Source of the DNA: Diploptera punctata
Taxonomy: Eukaryota > Arthropoda > Insecta > Blattodea > Blaberidae
Length of the DNA stretch: 64,000 nt
Direction: 5' to 3'
Assembly (NCBI GenBank): GCA_030220185.1
Contig: JASPKZ010004199.1
Location: 682,001-746,000 of the forward strand
Part shown: in pieces, positions 51,880-61,166 of the stretch
How positions within the stretch are numbered: position 1 is the first letter of the stretch
Layout of the letters: the number at the start of each line of letters is the position of its first letter
Program-made: the position numbers and the translations under genes
Notes under the pieces: generated by a model
Told to the model about the DNA's origin: nothing
The model's database searches: none
Seen by the model: the letters and a program-made list of their open reading frames with translations, nothing else

Positions 51880-52140
51880 TTATACTTCATCTTCTTCTTC
51901 TTCTTCTCCCTTTCATGTGATGGACCTAGTGGTCTTTTACGATCTCAATCCAACGTTTGAAGGGTCTGCCCAAAGATCTCTTGCCTGGTAGCTGGTAATT
52001 TAAGATTTGACGTGGTATTATTGTTCTGCTCATTCTTCTTACGTGAGATTTCCAGCTGTTTCTGTATTTTTGTACATATTCCATGACTGATTCTGTTTGT
52101 AATTCTTTGAGAATCTCAGAATTCCTTTTATGGTCTCACT
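51880..52140 (-). mobile_element. LINE 3' end with (GAA)n tail, minus strand
   Basis: The complement gives RNSEILKELQTESVMEYVQK-, WKSHVRRMSRTIIP- and PSNVGLRS.KTTRSIT-like pieces; the tail (GAA)n complement lies at 51889-51907. Confidence 0.65.
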
Positions 52141-52975
52141 CAAACAAACACAATGTTTTTTTCATGTAAATCGATCCAGTTGTTTAGGCAGTTTTTAATT
52201 TCGGATTTCAAGTAAACCTCCACTTCTAATTGTCTAATTTCGCTCACTTTTGGATAATATCTATCTCGGTTTATTTTAATACGATATGCTGAGTTTTATT
52301 GTGAAACATAAAAAAAAAATGTGACCTCTAGAGCGATTTTTAAATTTTCACTTCATAACTCTCACACCTAATAGTTTTAGAGGGTTCAATAGTGAATCTA
52401 AAACATCCAGAGTCCGACTCAAATAAACAAAAATTTTCATCAATATCGGCTCTATCGTTTAGGCAGTTTTTAATTTCGGATTCCAAGTAAACCTCCACTT
52501 CTAATTGTCGGATTTCGCTTATTTTTTTGACAATCCTACATCGATTCATTTTAATAGAACATACTGAGTTTCATTGTGAAACATCGAAAGTTGTGACCGC
52601 TCGAGCGATTTTTAAATTTTCACTTCAGGTGAAATCCTACACCTAATGGTTTTAGAGGATCCAATTGTGAATCTGAGCCTCTCAAACACACACAAAAAAT
52701 TTCATAAAAATCGGTCCAGTCGAATAGGCATTTTTTTTTTAAATTTCGGATTTCAAGTAAACCCCCACTTCTAAGGGTACGATTTCACTGATTTTTGGAT
52801 AGTACACACCTCGGTTTATTTTAATAATATATTCCGAGTTTTGTTGTGAAACATCGAATATTACGATCGCTAGAGCTATTTTAAAATTTTCGTTTCCAAC
52901 AATTAATGATTTTAGAACTTAATAGATGACGGCTAAATAATCGCCGCATCTGAAACCCTGATGGCAAATAAGATC
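52135..52975 (+). repeat. Interspersed repeat Z, copy Z4: about three tandem units
   Basis: Units of about 270-276 bp start at TTTTAATTTCGGA (52193, 52469) and AAATTTCGGA (52741). Each has a CTCGGTTTATTTTAAT-type block, an ATACTGAGTTT block, a GAGCGATTTTTAAATTTT block and a TCGGTCCAGTCG or similar block. Non-coding. The unit length is larger than in Z2. Confidence 0.7.
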
Positions 52976-53406
52976 CTAATGTAATAATCAGTCACATAAG
53001 AGAGGAAAAGAAGAATGAAGAGCTCCATGTTTTATATTATTGTCCTAACACTGTCATGGCTATTAAGTCTAGGACATTGAAATGGTCAGATGTAGCTGGA
53101 ATAGGCAATAGTATAAATGTTTTCAAACGTTTTAATGGGATACACGTTGAAAAATACTAGTTAGGGTAAGATCAGCAATCTTCATTATGAAATGAAATTT
53201 CAAATCTTTAGAGGATAAAGAAGGCGTACAAGTCAATAATTTATTTATATATGCTAATGATGTAGTACTATTAAACGATAACGAGGAAATACTGAAGACC
53301 AACATGCACATTCTATTGAGTAACACTAAGGAATTGGGGATGGAAGCAGATATCAATAAAACTAAATGTATGATCACAAATACATAGATATTCATTATAT
53401 AATGGA

Positions 53407-53733
53407 TCAATCCGTAGTAATTCTGCCCTAAGACAGGTCCTTCACTGCAATCATAGCATTTAATGGTATGCTTGCAGCTTTACTAGGGAATTTTAGGTGT
53501 GGTAGCTTCCCGTTGCTTTCCACACCGGTGAACGACGACGACGACGATGATGATGATGATGGCCATATGATTTCGGGGACCGTTTGGGCCTTAAAGTTTA
53601 CCTGACATTTGTCTTACAAGTGAGGAAAAACCCCGATAAAATCCTCACCCAGAAAAACTGCCCCGACCGGGGATCGAACCCGGGCTCGCTGCGTGACAAG
53701 GCAGCACACTACCTCGAGACCACAGCGGTGGAC
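53407..53733 (-). mobile_element. SINE group A, minus strand, full length
   Basis: Flanked by a perfect 11-bp duplication tatataatgga (53396-53406 and 53734-53744), inserted in the LINE palm/thumb boundary. B box complement intact (GGGGATCGAACCC at 53669-53681). Confidence 0.93.
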
Positions 53734-53803
53734 TATATAATGGAAGTGGACAGTTAATGACAAATGAAGGAAATTTTGAAGAAGTGGCCGAATTCAAATA
53801 TCT

Positions 53804-54147
53804 CCAAAAAAAACTCAAGCCCGACAGGCCTAGAAGGCCCTTGGCCTACCAGCCGCCTGCTGGCCTCGCATCCACACGTGTTAATCAGAGGTAGACGATC
53901 ATAAGCCAGTGTATGGGTGACATGTGGTCAGCATGTCGGGTCCCCCAGCCGATTTAGGTGGTCTTCTCAACCCGGAGTCGCTACTTATTGTAGCTACCCA
54001 AATGCCTCATGATGCTGGGTGGGCACCGGTCCCATACTGGCCGAAATTCCGTGAGAAAATTTCTTCCCCCCCATGGGGACTCGAACCAGCGCATGTCCCA
54101 TAGCTCTGCGCCAAGACTTCTTGCCTTAACTATTCGGCTACGGCACG
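53804..54147 (-). mobile_element. SINE group B, minus strand
   Basis: Complete complement of group B, from CGACAGGCCTAGAAGGCCC to the head complement CGGCTACGGCACGG. It abuts the (TTC)n tract of the antisense LINE. A 15-bp near-identical duplication (cgaattcaaatatct at 53789-53803, cgaattcaattatct at 54518-54532) brackets SINE B and the LINE together. Confidence 0.88.
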
Positions 54148-54148
54148 G

Positions 54149-54517
54149 TTCTTCTTCTTCTTCTTCTTCTTCTTCTTCTTCTTCGGCTTTCCCCCAGTTA
54201 TAGGTTTGCCGTCTTCAGTTTCCATTTATCTCTATCATTCCAATCTCCCTCTTCCAAATTCCTATCCTCCATTATTGTTCTGACGTAGGTTTTCAATTTC
54301 CATCTTGGTCTACCACGTTTATTTCTTCCAGGGGGTGGCCATTGGTATATATTTTTTGGCCATCTTTCATTTTCCATTCTTTGTACATGACCATACCATT
54401 TAAGCGTTTGATTTTCAATCCTCTTAACAACAGATGTGGTGACCTTCATTTCTCTCCAAAGGAATTCATTTCTTATTTTATCCTGTCTTGTTTTTTGGAG
54501 GCTTCTTCTAAAATAAT
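54149..54517 (-). mobile_element. LINE family B 3' end, minus strand
   Basis: Frame 54449-54198 is open for 83 codons: TTSVVKRIENQTLKWYGHVQ, MENERWPKNIYQWPPPGRNK, RGRPRWKLKTYVRTIMEDRN and LEEGDWNDRDKWKLKTANL at the C-terminus. The (GAA)n tail is complemented at 54149-54184. It starts around QDKIRNEF and lacks the palm. Near-intact frame implies a young copy. Confidence 0.85.
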
Positions 54518-55097
54518 CGAATTCAATTATCTAGGAACAATAATTACAAACAAGAATGAGATAAACAAATTAATTAAACATAAGCTCAATTCTGAGACCC
54601 TTGTTATCCAACTTGTCTCAATAAACGTTAAACTGAAAATGTATAAAAGAGTTATTCTCCCAGTTTTACATTATATACGTAGATATGAAACATGGATTTT
54701 TACTTTAGGAGAGGAGAAAAGATTACAAATATCTGAGAATACTTTATAAAGTTGTTAAGATTTTTTTTGACAAAGAGAGTTGAACATAATGGAGAGTCTA
54801 CATAACAGTGAGCTACATGATCTTTATGGGAAGGAAAACCAAAAATAATAACAGATAAGTCTCGTGGACCGCCCGGAATGAAAAAAAAAAAACGGAGTAT
54901 TCTTCATGCTAGTATACGTGCTATATAATTACGACTCAAAACATCCAATTGATGGTGAATGACTTACACCTAGGTGAGAGGTGGTGTTCATAGGGAACTT
55001 GATATTGAAATACGAATTGCTTTGAGTTGGCTGAGAATACAGATTAGTGGAAGGCTTTAGCGAATGAAATATTGAACCTAAGGGTCCCAGAATCCAT

Positions 55098-55186
55098 AGA
55101 GATAATAATAATAATAATAATAATTATTATAATTATTATTATTATCATTATTATTATTATTATTATTGTTATTATTATTATTATCC
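55098..55186. repeat. (TAA)n/(TTA)n inverted microsatellite
   Basis: TAA units (55098-55124) followed by TTA units (55124-55183), so the tract can fold on itself. Confidence 0.92.
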
Positions 55187-55775
55187 AGTTCGGACAAAGT
55201 TAATATTAGAAAATTAAATCAATAGAACAAGTAGTAACATATAACTTCCTAGGTTGCGAAATATCATACACAGCAGAAACAGATATAAATAACAAACTAA
55301 ATAAGTTTAATTATATAACAGGTACACTAAAAAGAACTTTGAAAAATAAAGCCAGGAAATACTCTGTAATGAAATTATACAAGACAATGGCAGTGCCTAT
55401 TATTACTTAAGGATCCGAAATATGGACAGCGACAACACAACAATCTGCCAGAATACAAGCTGCTGAAATGAGATTCCTCAGACCAATAGCAGGGTATCAA
55501 AGAACATACTAAAAACATAACACAGAAATAAGACAACAACTAAAAGTAGAGGAATTAAACACAACAATGGAGAAATACAGAACAAACTGCAAAGAACACT
55601 TGGCAAGGATGACTGAGAATAGAATACCAAAAGCAGCATACAACTATTCACCACGAGGAAAAAGAAATTTGGGAAGACCAAGGAAAAGATGGAAAGAGCA
55701 GCAATTTGGAGCCGGAACAGGCTAGTAAATAAGCCTAAACCGTGAAGAAGAAGAAGAAGAAGAAGAAGAAGATTA
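55186..55775 (+). mobile_element. LINE family C-like, thumb to (GAA)n tail
   Basis: Broken plus frames give EQVVTYNFLGCEISYTAETD, INNKLNKFNYITGTLKRTLK, YKTMAVPIIT-GSEIWTAT, EMRFLRPIAGYQRTY and a GRRNLGRPRKRWKEQQFGAG-like end. 3' GCCGGAACAGGCTAGTAAAT then (GAA)n (55743-55775). A stop replaces the tyrosine of YGSE and another follows QRTY. Confidence 0.8.
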
Positions 55776-56059
55776 TTATTAATATTATTATTATTATTAT
55801 TTTATTATTTCTATATCCCAGATTATATCTCTGAAAATAATGGTCACATTACGTTATTCATTAAAATATGTTAAATATCAAATTTACTTTTGTTTAGACA
55901 TAACAGACATTTGACATTGTATTTATAAATCAGTATAGAAAGTGAAATAAAGAAAATAATTAAATCATAGGCCTATATTATAGTTTTCAATACTCAACTA
56001 TTTAAACATGGTTTACTTAAATAGACCTACATAGATGAGACGAGACATCACCATCCATG
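55776..56059. other. No gene recognised
   Basis: (TTA)n patch then AT-rich DNA. Confidence 0.5.
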
Positions 56060-56455
56060 CAAGTATGTCATGTGGCCTGTTACGGTCTCAAAGAGGAATT
56101 TTCCGTCCAGTGTTTTTCTGGACGTCCCAGCGATCTTTTGCCTTCAGGATAGTAACGAAGCATATCTTTTAGAATTCTGTGAGATGCCATTCGTTGAAGA
56201 TGGGCTTTCCAGTTGTTCTGGACGTTTTCTATATGATGTAGAATTGGTTCTACACCTAACTCTTCCATAATGTCCTGATTTGTTTTATTACTCCGTTTTG
56301 TATAGCCTGCTGTACTGCGCGGCGCATAAATCGCATCTCATTTGATCTTATTCGGCATTAATCTCTTCTTCGTATTGTCCATGCTTCACTACCATATCTT
56401 AATACTGGTTTTGCAAGAACCTTATAAAGTCGTAATATTGTGTTCTTATGAGGCA
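56060..56455 (-). mobile_element. LINE family D 3' end, minus strand
   Basis: Frame 56268-56080 gives MEELGVEPILHHIENVQNNW, RMASHRILKDMLRYYPEGKR and SLGRPEKHWTENSSLRP. Upstream broken frames add YGSEAWTIRRRD and MRCDLCAAQYS-like thumb residues (56300-56400). 3' non-coding GACCGTAACAGGCC complement at 56071-56084. Confidence 0.78.
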
Positions 56456-56690
56456 AGACATGTATAAAAAATAGATACATGTGATGACGCTATGGTATGA
56501 CAGGTTTCATATCCACATGAGTCAATCGCAGAGGTAAGCCTAAGTATGATACGTAGTCAGCATGCTGAGCAATTATAGCGGGTTTTCTCAATCTAGAGCT
56601 GCTACTTAACGTAACTATAAAAAATACTCACAAGGTTCACAAAATACTATGAGAAATTGTATTCCTCAACGGGATTCATACGGGCGTCTC
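56455..56690 (-). mobile_element. SINE group B fragment, minus strand, old
   Basis: Complement of the 3' half (AGACATG.., CTGGTATG.., CACATGAGTCAATCGCAGAGG) and body (ACTATGAGAAATTG). Heavily mutated. Confidence 0.6.
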
Positions 56691-57385
56691 CGGTACGTTA
56701 ACCATCATCATTAGGGCTAGGATTTTTATGTAATAAAAGATAAGATTGCAATGCATATCTTAATATATAAAAATTACGTGTCACGTTGTTTGTCCGCTAT
56801 GGAATCCTAAACTACTGAACCGATTTTAATAAAATTTTGCACACTGTGCTGTTTGATCCAACTTGAGACCTACGGTTGTTTATAACTAAATTTACAGTCG
56901 CATTATTTTTTATTGCAAATTATTTGTTTATTATTTAACAAAGAGTTATAATTATCTGTGAGTTCCATACGATTCTAACAGATGACGGTGTAAGGTAATT
57001 GGTTTATTATTTAACCAGATGGCTGTGCTTTTTGTTGCAACCGCGAATTTCAATTGAATTACAAATATTGATTATTTCATAATTTAAATGTGTTCAGTGT
57101 TTATTTTATTTTCAATATATTGATAATAATATTAATTTCGTGTGTAAGTATTAGTTTTAAGTAATCTGGCTGAAAGACAGCAACTTAATTTAAATTTAAC
57201 TGAACCGAGAAGGGACATCGAACAATATAGCGAATCAGTTCTAGAGACCATGAATGATAAGATATCAAGTGAATTTCCGCACATTGGCATAGGCCTATGT
57301 GACATAAATCTTACATTTAAAAACATATGAATGTCCTAAGGAACGGAATAACAGAACTGTAAGTAAGTCTGTTAGTTGTAATAAT

Positions 57386-57826
57386 ATGCCTAATATTTCA
57401 GAAACAATCTCCATGCCTCAATTAAATGAAAAACAAGATGACTATAATATATCACAAGATGATATTACTATACAGAGACTTCTTGATGATGATGAGAATC
57501 CAAACTGCCAACACGTTCGTAGAAAAAAAACGAAAGTATAATGAAATCAGCAAGCCTCCTCAAAATATTCCGTCAATAAATGTATATAATCCTTATGATA
57601 CACTTATGGATGATACTGAGAATGCAGACAACATAAATTCATCTCAGTCAACAAAACCACTTCCACATAAACCACCACCCATATTTATACCGGGTGAAGT
57701 TAACGTACCAGAACTAAAAAATTGTGTAAAACAAAAACTTTCTGATTTAGATTTCTCACTTAGTTTACTACAACATAATTTAACGTATATCTTAGCCACA
57801 GCAACGCGTGGCCGGGACTTCTATAT
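57386..57826 (+). pseudogene. Retrotransposon gag-like ORF fragment in the Helitron
   Basis: From ATG at 57386 an acidic frame (QDDYNISQDDITIQRLLDDD) runs to a poly-A run near 57522-57529, where the reading moves to the frame 57426-57836: KRKYNEISKPPQNIPS, then KPPPIFIPGEVNVPELKNCV and DFSLSLLQHNLTYILATATR. K-PPPIFI-GV followed by a loop ending near T-T-GRDFY resembles the pre-zinc-knuckle domain of Jockey/CR1-type gag proteins. The SINE cuts it at 57826 and no zinc knuckles follow. It may be a captured gag piece, or an older LINE insertion. Confidence 0.5.
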
Positions 57827-58169
57827 CCATCCATAGTAATTCTGCCCGAGGGCAGGTCTTTCACTGCAATCATAGCATTTTCATGCTATGCTTTGCAGCT
57901 TTACTAGGGAATTGTAGGTGTGGTAGCTTCCCGTTGCTTTCCACACTGGTGAAGGATGATGATGATAATGATAAGGAGGAGGATGATGATGATGAAGGCC
58001 ATATGATTTCGGGGACCGTTTGGGCCTTAAAGTTTTCCTGACATTTGTCTTACAGGTGAGGAAAAACCTCGATAAAAACCTCACCCAGAAAAACTGTCCC
58101 GACCGGGGATCGAACCCGGGCCCGCTGCGTGACATGGCAGCACGCTACCTCGAGACCACAGCGGTGGAC
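57827..58169 (-). mobile_element. SINE group A, minus strand, full length
   Basis: Flanked by a perfect 11-bp duplication gacttctatat (57816-57826 and 58170-58180), inserted in the gag-like sequence within the Helitron. Internal (ATG)n patch expanded. Head B box complement intact (58111-58121). Confidence 0.94.
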
Positions 58170-58172
58170 GAC

Positions 58173-58206
<34 letters not shown>

Positions 58207-58387
58207 CAAAGTCGGATTAGTTACACTATTTATAACTCAAGAACGGCTGGACCGATTTTTATGATATTTGATTTGTTGGATTTGTTTCCGCCCCGAATAG
58301 CAGATAACTATTAAAACATCGGAAAAATAAACGTAAAAATATTTAAAGGCGATACGACGTTCGCCGGGCCAGCTAGTAGTATATATT

Positions 58388-58516
58388 ATTCAACTGTTTG
58401 TGTGTGAAGCCAAAACAAAAGACAGTCAGAAGTCTAACTTCTCATTGTACTATTCAACTGTTTGTGTGTGAAACAAAAACAAAAGATAGTTATAAGTCTA
58501 ACATCTCAGTATACTA
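58388..58516 (+). repeat. Two-copy tandem duplication, unit about 65 bp
   Basis: TTCAACTGTTTGTGTGTGAA occurs at 58388 and 58452, followed each time by AAACAAAAGA, AAGTCTAAC and TCTCA. About 87 percent identity. Lies directly after the Helitron end. Confidence 0.85.
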
Positions 58517-58734
58517 CGTTGCAATCTTAACTTTTGTACATAAAAAGCCTAGTCCTAATCATCATATTTGGCATTGTAACCCGGGTCAAGTGATAGTCTC
58601 CTCAAACACTCTCCTCCAGACCTCCCATTCCTGGTGACTATCAGTTTTGAATTTGAAGTATTTGGAAAATAAAAAAAACAAGTTATTAGTTTGATCCTTC
58701 CGGGCAATTCTCGTATAAGACTTGAAAGCATAAT

Positions 58735-58860
58735 AATAATATAGTTCCTATGAAACGCTGGAGGGTAAATTTTCTATAGGATCGTAACAGGCCTTGGCCT
58801 GATACTTGGAAGGAAGGAAGGAAGAAGAATAAGAAGAAGAAGAAGAAGAAGAAGAGAAAA
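58735..58860 (+). mobile_element. LINE family D 3'-terminal fragment
   Basis: CCTATGAAACGCTGGAGGG and AGGATCGTAACAGGCCTTGG are the last coding bases and non-coding end of family D, then a (GGAA)n/(GAA)n tail (58806-58857). Compare 36590-36677. Confidence 0.8.
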
Positions 58861-59371
58861 GTTAAATTTTTAAATATCTTGGATCAATAATTACATGTTT
58901 GGGTACATGTGAAAGCGAAATACAAACTAAAATTGCAATGGCAAAAAATGCAACTAAGACATTACATGGAATAATTTAGAACAAAAATATTGCAAAGGAA
59001 ACTAAAATGAAAATTTATAAGAGCATAATACAGAATATTTTGTGAAACTTGGTCTTTGACGTAATTACAAAAGAATGAAATTAGAACAGTTGAATTTGAT
59101 TATCTCAGAAGAAGCCTTCAAAAAACAAGACAGGATAAAATAATAAATGAATTCCTTTGGGGAAAATGAAAGATGGCCAAAAAATATATACCAATGGTCA
59201 CCCCCTGGAAGATATAAACGTGGCAGACCAAGATGGAAATGGAAAACCTACGTCAGAACTATAATAGATGATCGGAATTTGGAAGAGGGAGATTGGAATG
59301 ATAGAGATAAATGGAAACTGAAGACGGCAAACCTATAAGTGGTGGAAAGCCGAAGAAGAAGAATTCCTTTG
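58861..59371 (+). mobile_element. LINE family B 3' end (first of a tandem pair)
   Basis: Thumb part in broken frames (FKYLGSIITCLGTC, ETKMKIYKSIIQNIL), then a deletion of about 70 bp at 59160 relative to 28110-28205, and the open end 59147-59338 with NIYQWSPPGRYKRGRPRWKW and LEEGDWNDRDKWKLKTANL. Ends in a (GAA)n tail. Confidence 0.8.
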
Positions 59372-59657
59372 AAGAGAAATTAAAGTCACCACATCTGTTG
59401 TTAAGAGGATTGAAAGTTAAACTCTTAAATGGTATGGCCATGTACAGAGAATGGAAAATTAAATATGGCCAAAAAATGTATACCAATGGTAACCTCCCTG
59501 GAAGAAATAAACGTGACAGACCAGGATGGAATTGGAAAACATATGTCAGAACTATAATGGATAATTTGGAAGAAGGAGATTGGAATGATAGAAATAAATG
59601 GAAACTGAAGACGGCAAACCTATAAGTGGGGAAATCCGAAGAAGAAGAAGAAGAAGT
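59362..59657 (+). mobile_element. LINE family B 3' end (second of a tandem pair)
   Basis: Starts AATTCCTTTGAAGAGAAAT directly after the first copy's (GAA) tail and repeats the last about 290 bp of family B, including KSPHLLLRGLKV.. in a shifted frame and the WNDRNKWKLKTANL end, then (GAA)n at 59635-59657. The two share a truncation point compatible with a tandem insertion or unequal exchange. Confidence 0.78.
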
Positions 59658-60075
59658 CTTTGAATATCTTCCAAAACTCCATCCATACACCTAGCTTATG
59701 TCTTCCAACATTTCTACTTCCATCTGGATGGTCCATCATTATTTTTATAACAGTTTCACTATTATCCATTCTCTGGATATGGTATGCCCATCGCAAGTAG
59801 CTAATTTTATGTCTGTAACAATGTCTGGTGATTTATACAAGTGATATAGGCTAATTCTTCATTATATCGTATTCGCCATTCTCTTCTTTCCTGAATGGGC
59901 CCATATATTCTTCTCACAATTTTTTTTTTAAAAATTCCGAGCCGAATAATGGTATTTTCAGTCAAGACCCAAGTCTCACTTCCAAACGTTAGCACAGGCT
60001 TTATTAAAATCTTATATAATCTCATTTTTGTGTTAAAAGTGAGATATTTTGATTTAAAATATTTTACCATTCTAT
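59658..60075 (-). mobile_element. LINE family F 3' end, minus strand
   Basis: Frame 60070-59807 gives YLTFNTKMRLYKILIKPVLT, FGSETWVLTENTIIRLGIFK and KKIVRRIYGPIQERREWRIR YNEEL in order: thumb of another non-LTR family. The remaining end (AGCTACTTGCGATGGGCATA-type, complement 59786-59806) is in another frame. Confidence 0.78.
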
Positions 60076-60143
60076 AGTAACATTTTGAATTACATTACTT
60101 ATTTCTTATTTAATCTCATTGCATCCATCCATCCAATGGCTGA

Positions 60144-60600
60144 TTGGCTCAAATACGAGCTTTGGCCTCCCTTAACTTCTGCCTCCAATCATTTGTATTT
60201 TGCGCAGCAAGCTTCCAGTTGCGACACTTAAGTAGGTTTGCAGCATCTTCCTTAATACCATCCTCCCATCGTTTTTTCGGTCTTCCAACCCGTCTATTCC
60301 CCCTAAAACTTACTGTAAGCACCTTTTTTGGTACTCGGTCTGTTGAGAGCATTTGTACATGGCCAGCCCATTCTAATTTCTTTCACTTAATAAAATTGAC
60401 AAGGTCAGGTTCATTGTATTTATCATACAGTTCTTTGTTGTATCGTCTTCTATTTAATCTTGTTAATTTTGGTTCCTAGATATACAAAACTTTCAACTTT
60501 CTCGATTTTAAAATTCTCTATTTGTATTTGTTGTTCCTTTCTTTATATTTCTTATTTTATTTTCATTACAGATCATATGTTCATACTTGTGTTTATTATG
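60144..60600 (-). mobile_element. LINE family G C-terminus, minus strand
   Basis: Frame 60352-60149 gives VPKKVLTVSFRGNRRVGRPK, KRWEDGIKEDAANLLKCRNW and KLAAQNTNDWRQKLREAKAR, the C-terminal block of a further non-LTR family; GHVQMLSTDR-like sequence precedes it. Upstream to 60600 the minus strand has decayed RT-like pieces (ENFKIEKVESFVYLGTKIN near 60480-60540). Confidence 0.75.
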
Positions 60601-60691
60601 TGTAACACATTCAACGGAACCAGATCTAAAACAGACTGTTTAACAGGAGTTAAAAGATATTTATGACAATCATGAATGCAAATATATGACA

Positions 60692-60960
60692 GCCGGTTTC
60701 GGTAGACTAATGGTTTCCATACTCCCTTCTGGTTTCGAGACTCGTGGGTTCAAATCCGGCCAATATAGATTTTTTCAGAGCGTAAAATCCGGAGTAAGTT
60801 TCCTTCGCAAGGAAAGTGAAGTCATGGGTCGTATATGATCGATATACCGCCTGAAATAAGATACCTCTCAGGAAAATTTATGGGCACTTTCAAGCCCAGC
60901 TTTGAATTGCGAAGCTAATATCCCGATGTGTTAAAGGACGTCTTTAAATAAAATATCACC
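60692..60960 (+). mobile_element. SINE group E
   Basis: Head GGTTTCGGTAGACTAATGGTT with B box GGTTCAAATCC (60748-60758), a body with TAAGTTTCCTTCGCAAGG and ATACCGCCTGAAATAAG, and an end near TTAAATAAAATATCACC. One copy only, so the boundary is approximate. Confidence 0.6.
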
Positions 60961-61032
60961 TACTTATCTCAACGCATAACAATTTTTTTATATCCCTATT
61001 AGGTTCGTCTTCCGGGCATATAGGCCGTGGTC

Positions 61033-61093
61033 CAGTCGTTCTTCTACTCGACGTTTCGTCTACTGCTGCGGTAGACATCTTCAGGAGATACTG
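61033..61093 (-). ncRNA. Hammerhead ribozyme-like motif, copy 3
   Basis: Minus strand: outer stem I CAGT (61093-61090), inner stem I CTC (61087-61085), core CTGAAGA (61084-61078), stem II GTCTAC/GTAGAC (61076-61071 with 61063-61058) with loop CGCAGCA, core GAAA (61057-61054), ACGTC with GTC (61054-61050), stem I partners GAG (61049-61047) and ACTG (61036-61033). All invariant core residues are present; stem III is minimal. Best-preserved of the three. Confidence 0.72.
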
Positions 61094-61157
61094 CGTGCTC
61101 TCTGTGAACTCCTCAACAGTCGGCTGCAGACTGGCTGGTCGTTGGAAACTCCCTCCC

Positions 61158-61166
61158 TATTTATAG
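61158..61166 (-). promoter_or_regulatory. TATA-like box of the Penelope-like element
   Basis: TATAAATAG on the minus strand, about 65-80 nt before the hammerhead core; the same box at the same relative place occurs at 44663-44671. A Pol II promoter role is inferred from position and repetition only. Confidence 0.45.

Larger units (their letters stand above)
52990..54870 (+). mobile_element. LINE family A copy with nested SINEs and an antisense LINE
   Basis: Host segments: about 53100-53406 (palm: NNLFIYANDVVLLNDNEE, where the YADD box is YAND; then HILLSNTKELGMEADINKTK), 53734-53803 (MTNEGNFEEVAEFKYL-type) and 54518-54870 (LGTIITNKNEINKLIKHKLN, KMYKRVILPVLHYI, then a decayed 3' end). Insertions: SINE A (53407-53733) and a block with SINE B and an antisense family B LINE (53804-54517). 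Catalytic aspartate altered; dead. Confidence 0.82.
56758..58376 (+). mobile_element. Helitron with broken gag-like ORF and nested SINE
   Basis: 5' end TCTTAATATATAAAAATTAC after an A; 3' end GGGCCAGCTAG before a T. A hairpin GGCGA-TACGACGT-TCGCC (58348-58365) ends 11 nt before the terminus, the classical Helitron arrangement. Both subterminal regions have the ACTGAACCGATTTT / GGCTGGACCGATTTTTAT motif common in arthropod Helitrons. 1,619 bp, of which 354 are a later SINE plus duplication. No Rep or helicase, so non-autonomous. It contains a coding-like segment unlike Helitron proteins. Confidence 0.78.
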
